DNA of 12,275 nucleotides, taken from NCBI GenBank assembly GCA_013205335.1, contig JABMNB010000525.1:1-12275 (forward strand), given 5' to 3'. The DNA is from Rhodospirillales bacterium (lineage in GTDB: Bacteria; Pseudomonadota; Alphaproteobacteria; Reyranellales; Reyranellaceae). Made by a program: the position numbers and the translations under genes. Positions 9,301 through 12,275 of the stretch are shown one piece after another (position 1 is the first letter of the stretch; each line of letters opens with the position of its first letter). Under the pieces are notes generated by a model, which searched no databases, was not told the DNA's origin, and saw only the letters and a program-made list of their open reading frames with translations.

Positions 9301-10357
9301 CGAGGCGTTCGTTCTGCCTCAGAAAGAATTGGTCTCCTCTGGATGGCAAATTGAGCCACAGGCGCAACGCGGTCTGTTGGAACGGGTTCAAGCAGTCGGA
9401 CGCCCGCTCCTGAGCTTGGTAGATGGGCGCGTGTCACGGGGCATCACGACCGGACTTAATGATGCTTTCGTAATCAGTCGCGAGGAAAGAGCGGAACTCT
9501 TGGCGAAGCATCCCGCCTCAGATCGAATCATCGTTCCGTACCTCGGGGGGCGAGAAGTAAAGCGTTGGCATGTGGATTCGTCAGGGAATTGGCTAATTAA
9601 ATTGGAATCGTCGGCAAATGTTGAGCATCCGTGGTCCGGTTTGGCTGACGGTGAGGCGGAGGAGTGCTTTAGGAAAACCTGGCCCGCGATTTTTGATCGA
9701 TTCACGGCTGGAGCCATGCGGCAGCGACTGATCGACCGAGACGATCAGGGAAGATATTATTGGGAACTTCGATCTTGCAAATACTGGGATGAGTTTTTTC
9801 GCCCCAAGATAATTTCAACCAAAATCTCCAGCGAACCCACATTTGCCATTGATACTGAAAGCTTCGTTCTCGCCAATACGAGCTACTTCCTGCAATCCAA
9901 GGATCCATTTTACCATTCAGCAATTCTTAACTCGTCTGTAAGCAATTACATCTGTCGGAAGGTATTTGCTACCAAGCAGGGCGGATTCTATGAAGTTCAA
10001 CCGGCTCCACTGGAAAAATTTCCTATCCCGGATGCTTCAGACGAGCAGAAGGCTGCGATTGGAATTTTGGCAAAGGCGCTGCACGCTGGCGCCGACCGTC
10101 CTCGCCTTGAAGCCTTGATTAACGCCATTATCTGCGAGTTGTTTTTCATCGAGGATCTCCATGCCCGCAACTTGTGCCCATTCGCTGTTGCGCGCGAGGC
10201 AGGCCTGATGAATCTCGTGATCCATGAAGGCCCCGCGCTCGCCCGTGCCGCCGAAGATTGGTCCCGTTCTCTCGCGGATTCCGCCCATCCCCTCTACGCC
10301 ACCATCTTCGATCTGCAATCCATCGACGTCGTGCGGATCATCGAGGGGCGGACGTGA
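6314..10357 (+). CDS. Eco57I/PglX-like N6-adenine DNA methyltransferase with target-recognition region
   Basis: The protein has 1347 residues. Motif blocks in order: an alpha/beta N-terminal domain of about 190 residues without a recognisable nuclease motif; NGGLF 367-371; SGSFYTPREVVDFM around 494-506; SAM-binding motif I DPAVGSGAFP 597-606; GVDIQP from 690; and catalytic motif IV NPPF 849-852, the mark of N6-adenine methyltransferases. A TaqI/Eco57I-type specificity region begins near LVDGRVSRGITTGLNDAF (about residue 1035) and runs to about 1245. The order is that of type IIG and BREX PglX-like enzymes. It most likely methylates host DNA to mark self. I see no PD-(D/E)xK signature, so cutting may lie in the PLD domain of the upstream helicase. 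The start ATG overlaps the helicase stop; the next gene begins 1 nt after this one ends. The recognition region is clearly more AT-rich than the rest. Confidence 0.9.
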   Translation: MSHVPDRLAAIRAAISGLAGADLVGAGRVLLETMGYRSPKTLDAPTAPAQFLSTLGIDTSRFETNRWRAVHFLFQLTGDELPALSRGGDPATGESFQRATIDSFVFLAIDLDDGDWSRRQLVAIVRALNRGFAMPVIVLFRHGGQATLTVIDRRAHRRDTSRDVVGGRISLIKDIELARPHRAHVEILADLSLAALARRKAPSDFRALYDLWLETLSAAELNKRFYEELADWFAWASTNAPLAFPKGQGVGAGVKEIALIRLLTRLMFVWFIKEKRLVPEALFDAGTLATLLKEPPAATPAGHGYYLAILQNLFFATLNTEMPERRWRLDEGGQSKDYLGHHVYRHAALFAEPDKALEAFASVPFLNGGLFECLDTEVASDDPRAGHAERERGRLILRIDGFSDQPDKQARLPNALFFGGAKGVDLSGWFEKAKAPRDVPGLIDLFERYKFTVEENTPLEEEAALDPELLGKVFENLLASYNEDTKTTARNKSGSFYTPREVVDFMVDEALVAWLLPKVQSELDLKAARPRQQGLEFGALPGELDLKTEPRTPSTRPSDRDEARLRALLNFANRSHDFSPGQVDALIAAIESCKAIDPAVGSGAFPLGLLQKLVHMLDLLDPGGEKWKARNRVYYERRLAEAEAIPAANERTAEIEKAGEALAEFDAKFESGHYPDYTRKLFLIDRCLHGVDIQPIAVQIAKLRCFISLAVEQKEDAARPNRGITPLPNLEAKFVAANTLTPLHRRGQAGLVSQDLLAKQHALREANRAFFAAPNGAAKRAVQKKITTLRKEIAVEVARDHTFAGDDAKKLAAWNPFDPNAFAPFFDGEWMFGLDASAAEGWFDIAFANPPFIRHEKIESFRVNDKPVIAKAQLKADYKTFASTADIYVYFYERALRLLKPEGALAFITSNKWYRLPYGKGLREWLATNARILKIVEFDDAPVFEAIAYPTILVATRKSAPGKPGPNDLIYALNWTPIEGEDPKESVKRFPERFADEAFVLPQKELVSSGWQIEPQAQRGLLERVQAVGRPLLSLVDGRVSRGITTGLNDAFVISREERAELLAKHPASDRIIVPYLGGREVKRWHVDSSGNWLIKLESSANVEHPWSGLADGEAEECFRKTWPAIFDRFTAGAMRQRLIDRDDQGRYYWELRSCKYWDEFFRPKIISTKISSEPTFAIDTESFVLANTSYFLQSKDPFYHSAILNSSVSNYICRKVFATKQGGFYEVQPAPLEKFPIPDASDEQKAAIGILAKALHAGADRPRLEALINAIICELFFIEDLHARNLCPFAVAREAGLMNLVIHEGPALARAAEDWSRSLADSAHPLYATIFDLQSIDVVRIIEGRT

Positions 10358-10358
10358 C

Positions 10359-11846
10359 ATGGCGGAGCCGGAGGGAGAAAGCGTAGCGAAGATTGCGTCC
10401 ATTCATATATCCGACTTCCGAGCCTTCCCGGCACTCGCGCCGGCCTCGGTCGTGCTCGAAGGCAAGAACCTGTTGGCCTGGGGCGAGAACGGATCGGGCA
10501 AATCCTCCATCTACCGGGCGCTGCGTGGGCTGTTTTCGGCAAACGCGCAGGACATTTCGCCAATGCGCAATGTCTTCAGCGATCCGGCCGAACCGAGCGT
10601 CAAGGCCACGCTGACGAACAAGACCGAGTTGCACTGGTCCGCGGCGGGGCATCCGACCACAACTGTGCTCGATACCGCAAGAAAGTCAGCTTTTCTGAGC
10701 CATACACGGTTGGTCGAAATGAACACCGGCCGGACAGCGGACGACGCTCCAAACCTGTTCACCGTCGCAGTGGAAAAACTCCTCGCCGACTACGAGGCGA
10801 CGGTGGCGGGCGGACTCAGACGCACTGTCGGTGAACTCTGGACGGAAGTGAACGCGGCCCTTGAGCGCCGCGTGCCCTATAGCAAGGGAATACGTCGTCC
10901 GCCGGATTTTGCCGAAAAGGTCAAGGACGCCTGCGACCAGTTCAATGAGGGGATGAAGCAGGCGCTCGATGCGCTGGAGGCACATGCCAAGTCCGTCCTC
11001 CGCAAGTTGCTCGACGTGTTTCAGCCGGATGCGCTCGAACTGGTGGGCTTCACTTTCTATGGCGTGACCTATGATGAGAAAGAGCGCGAACTCGGCAACC
11101 AGATGCTGATCGCAAACGTCAAGTTCCGAGATTATGCGCTGCCGGCACCGCCAAATTTCCTGAATGAGGCGCGCCTCTCCGCGCTGGCGATCGCGACCTA
11201 TCTTGCTGGTCGCCTCGCCTGTGTCCCTGAAAATGACAAGGCGCTGAAGCTGCTGGTGCTCGACGATCTGCTGATAAGTCTCGACTATTCGCACCGCCGG
11301 CCGGTGCTGGATGTGATTGGGGAACTGTTCAAGGGGTGGCAGGTCATCCTGCTCACCCACGACCGCTTCTGGTTCGAACTCGCGCGCGAGCAACTATCGG
11401 GCGGGTCCTGGAAGGCGATCGAGATATATGAGAAGCTCGACGCAGATGGTCTGCTGCGCCCGGTCATCTGGGAGAGTAAGGACGATCTGGTCGCCGAGAC
11501 GCTGGACCAGGCGGGCAGGTTCCTAGGCGACAATCATCCCGCTGCTGCAGCGAACTATGCTCGCACGGCATGCGAGCTGACGCTGCGCCGCTATTGCCGC
11601 AAGCACAATATCCCGTTTGGTTACACGGATGATCCGCAGAAGATTAAGGTGGAGGATTTGATCATCAGGGGCGAATCGCATGCCAAGGGAAATAGTGCCC
11701 GTGAGCAAGCGTTTAGGGAAATAAGGAGATACAAGAATCTCATCCTTAACCCGCTTTCGCACAATCCTACGCAGCCCATAGTAAAGGCGGATGTGGCAGC
11801 CGCGATTGACGCTGTACGAGCCCTTGTTAAGGCATGCGCGAAGTAA
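10359..11846 (+). CDS. RecF/SMC-type ATPase with extra C-terminal helical domain
   Basis: The protein has 495 residues. The ABC-type ATPase parts are Walker A GENGSGKSS 42-50, a signature-like NEARLSALAIATYLAG 269-284, Walker B LLVLDD 298-303 with a D-loop SLD, and the switch histidine in LLTHD 331-335. The insert between the halves is only about 200 residues with a modest coiled-coil region (about 135-220), far shorter than SMC or Rad50, so it resembles RecF or OLD-like defence ATPases. Residues about 370-495 form an additional helical domain ending with LILNPLSHN (461-469), perhaps HEPN-like; I cannot confirm a catalytic RxxxxH motif. The ATG at 10359 is chosen because GAGGGGCG lies 9 nt upstream and the gene then starts 1 nt after the methyltransferase stop; the longer frame from 10224 would overlap that gene by 134 bases. 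Its likely role is a nucleotide-driven sensor or effector of the system. Confidence 0.88.
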   Translation: MAEPEGESVAKIASIHISDFRAFPALAPASVVLEGKNLLAWGENGSGKSSIYRALRGLFSANAQDISPMRNVFSDPAEPSVKATLTNKTELHWSAAGHPTTTVLDTARKSAFLSHTRLVEMNTGRTADDAPNLFTVAVEKLLADYEATVAGGLRRTVGELWTEVNAALERRVPYSKGIRRPPDFAEKVKDACDQFNEGMKQALDALEAHAKSVLRKLLDVFQPDALELVGFTFYGVTYDEKERELGNQMLIANVKFRDYALPAPPNFLNEARLSALAIATYLAGRLACVPENDKALKLLVLDDLLISLDYSHRRPVLDVIGELFKGWQVILLTHDRFWFELAREQLSGGSWKAIEIYEKLDADGLLRPVIWESKDDLVAETLDQAGRFLGDNHPAAAANYARTACELTLRRYCRKHNIPFGYTDDPQKIKVEDLIIRGESHAKGNSAREQAFREIRRYKNLILNPLSHNPTQPIVKADVAAAIDAVRALVKACAK

Positions 11847-11862
11847 GCACAGTTTCGCCACT

Positions 11863-12003
11863 TTAGCATTCCGACTTCCGTAGCCAATTGACGCCTTTTG
11901 TTTCGCTCAAGAGGAGTACTTCAGCACGGCTGCTGTAACGTGGCAGTTCGCTTCCACCGACGGCGTCAATGGCGGTCCTGCCCTTGAACAACCCGTCCTC
12001 CAT
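11863..12003 (-). pseudogene. SDR 5' stump fused to island-edge sequence
   Basis: From the ATG at 12003 the frame reads MEDGLFKGRTAI, matching the real SDR except R7 to K. It then loses homology near 11966 and runs on for 34 unrelated residues to a TAA at 11863-11865, a 46-codon chimera. The Rossmann glycine motif is gone, so it cannot be an SDR. Its ribosome site is intact, and transcription from it would run towards the end of the ATPase gene on the opposite strand. The spacer 11847-11966 otherwise holds nothing I can assign. Confidence 0.8.
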
Positions 12004-12141
12004 GCCTTCCTCCCAACCGCTTGAATTATCTCGTAATTCCCACCATATCGGCGTGCCGGAGCATCCGCTACACTGGCCCCTCAGCGTTCCCTCGCGTTTT
12101 CCGGGAGTTTCATGACTTCGCCCATGCCGGCGTCCATCGAC
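11967..12141 (+). repeat. Direct repeat, right copy (SDR 5' end, intergenic region, MoxR 5' end)
   Basis: This is the partner of 2741-2915, continuous with the intact MoxR gene. Four of the five differences fall in the SDR codons (three silent, one R/K); the fifth is at 12079 (C here, A at 2853). Beyond 11967 leftward only patchy similarity remains to about 11957. Confidence 0.95.
12023..12039. promoter_or_regulatory. Operator-like dyad (right copy)
   Basis: This is an exact second copy of GAATTA-TCTCG-TAATTC, carried within the right repeat, 72 bases upstream of the MoxR start. If a repressor binds the left copy, this one would bind it too, and would be the copy acting on the intact MoxR gene. 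Function is inferred only. Confidence 0.38.
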
Positions 12142-12275
12142 GCCACCGTCGAGTTGCTGAAGGGCGGCGACTACATCGCCGACCGCAGCCTCGCCACCGT
12201 CCTCTATCTCGCCCTCAAGCTGGGGCGGCCATTGTTCTGCGAAGGCGAGGCGGGTGTCGGCAAGACCGAGATCGC
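12112..12275 (+). CDS. MoxR-type AAA ATPase, N-terminal part
   Basis: Only the first 54 codons lie in the window. The sequence SLATVLYLALKLGRPLFCEGEAGVGKTE shows the Walker A loop GEAGVGKT at residues 45-52 and the preceding helix and strand typical of MoxR/CoxD-type AAA+ ATPases, which act as chaperone-like activators of metalloenzymes or VWA-domain partners. The ATG at 12112 is favoured since GGGAG lies 4 nt upstream; ATG 12124 is a weaker alternative with no ribosome site. The gene is divergent from the SDR gene in the inferred uninterrupted chromosome. Partner genes would lie to the right, outside the window. Confidence 0.85.
   Translation, partial: MTSPMPASIDATVELLKGGDYIADRSLATVLYLALKLGRPLFCEGEAGVGKTEI

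Larger units (their letters stand above)
2741..12141. mobile_element. Genomic island carrying a helicase-methylase-ATPase operon, flanked by 175-bp direct repeats
   Basis: The same SDR/MoxR junction is seen at both ends with a constant offset of 9226 bases, so one repeat plus cargo is 9226 bp. The cargo (about 2916-11966) holds only three tightly packed defence-type genes and short flanking spacers. Taking out one repeat plus the cargo restores an ordinary divergent SDR-MoxR gene pair, which shows that this is an insertion and in which direction the host genes lay. No recombinase, transposase, terminal inverted repeat or tRNA gene is visible, so the means of entry is unknown. Single-crossover integration of a circle carrying a homologous segment would produce this layout. 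Confidence 0.82.

Noticed and set aside
10224..10358. An upstream start for the ATPase at 10224
   Set aside because: It would overlap the methyltransferase gene by 134 bases and add proline/serine-rich residues with no match to ATPases; ATG 10359 has a good ribosome site.
3066..11846. DISARM or BREX as the system name
   Set aside because: There is no DUF1998 (DrmB) protein, and no PglZ, BrxC or Lon-like protein. The PLD domain is fused to the helicase rather than separate. Only methylase and helicase elements are shared.
11922..11935. Hairpin CAGCA-CGGC-TGCTG considered as terminator of the defence operon
   Set aside because: It has a five-pair stem with no following T-run and lies 76 bases after the stop; too weak to call.
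1..12275. CRISPR arrays, tRNA, rRNA or retron-type RNA
   Set aside because: No regularly spaced short repeats, no cloverleaf with the TTCGA-type arm in context, and no reverse transcriptase are visible on reading both strands.

Overview
The window is high-GC DNA, clearly above 60 % G+C in most of the flanking genes, and reads like the chromosome of an alphaproteobacterium, perhaps near Rhizobiales or Reyranella. This placement rests on base composition, codon use and gene types, so it is tentative. The flanks are ordinary metabolic genes; the middle is a 9-kb insertion carrying a three-gene defence-type operon.

Left flank (1-2915): the C-terminal half of a methylisocitrate lyase-type enzyme (plus strand) meets, tail to tail, a minus-strand pair made of an SDR oxidoreductase followed 13 nt later by an amidase of the Ser-cisSer-Lys family. 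A large imperfect palindrome of the dispersed REP-like kind lies between the convergent ends. The SDR gene originally stood divergent to a MoxR-type AAA ATPase gene, whose 5' end appears at the extreme right of the window (12112-12275).

Insertion (about 2916-11966): the SDR/MoxR divergent junction occurs twice, as direct repeats at 2741-2915 and 11967-12141 (175 bp, 5 mismatches by eye). Each copy holds the first 12 SDR codons, the shared 108-bp intergenic region and the first 10 MoxR codons. The left copy keeps the intact SDR and a 14-codon MoxR stump; the right copy keeps a broken SDR stump and the intact MoxR start. Both chromosomal genes therefore keep their 5' ends and promoters. No integrase or transposase is visible.

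Cargo: three plus-strand genes packed as one operon. They are (1) a PLD-nuclease/SNF2-type helicase fusion, 1083 aa from a GTG start; (2) a 1347-aa Eco57I/PglX-like N6-adenine methyltransferase with a C-terminal target-recognition region, overlapping gene 1 by ATGA; and (3) a 495-aa RecF/SMC-type ATPase with an extra C-terminal helical domain, starting 1 nt after gene 2 stops. This helicase-methylase-ATPase composition matches what I know as the Hma class of predicted anti-phage systems, and is related in logic to DISARM and BREX. The likely division of labour is self/non-self marking by the methyltransferase, with DNA translocation and cleavage by the PLD helicase and an ATPase sensor or effector. 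That assignment is inference from domains. The system class is probably already named; the less expected part is how it sits in the chromosome.
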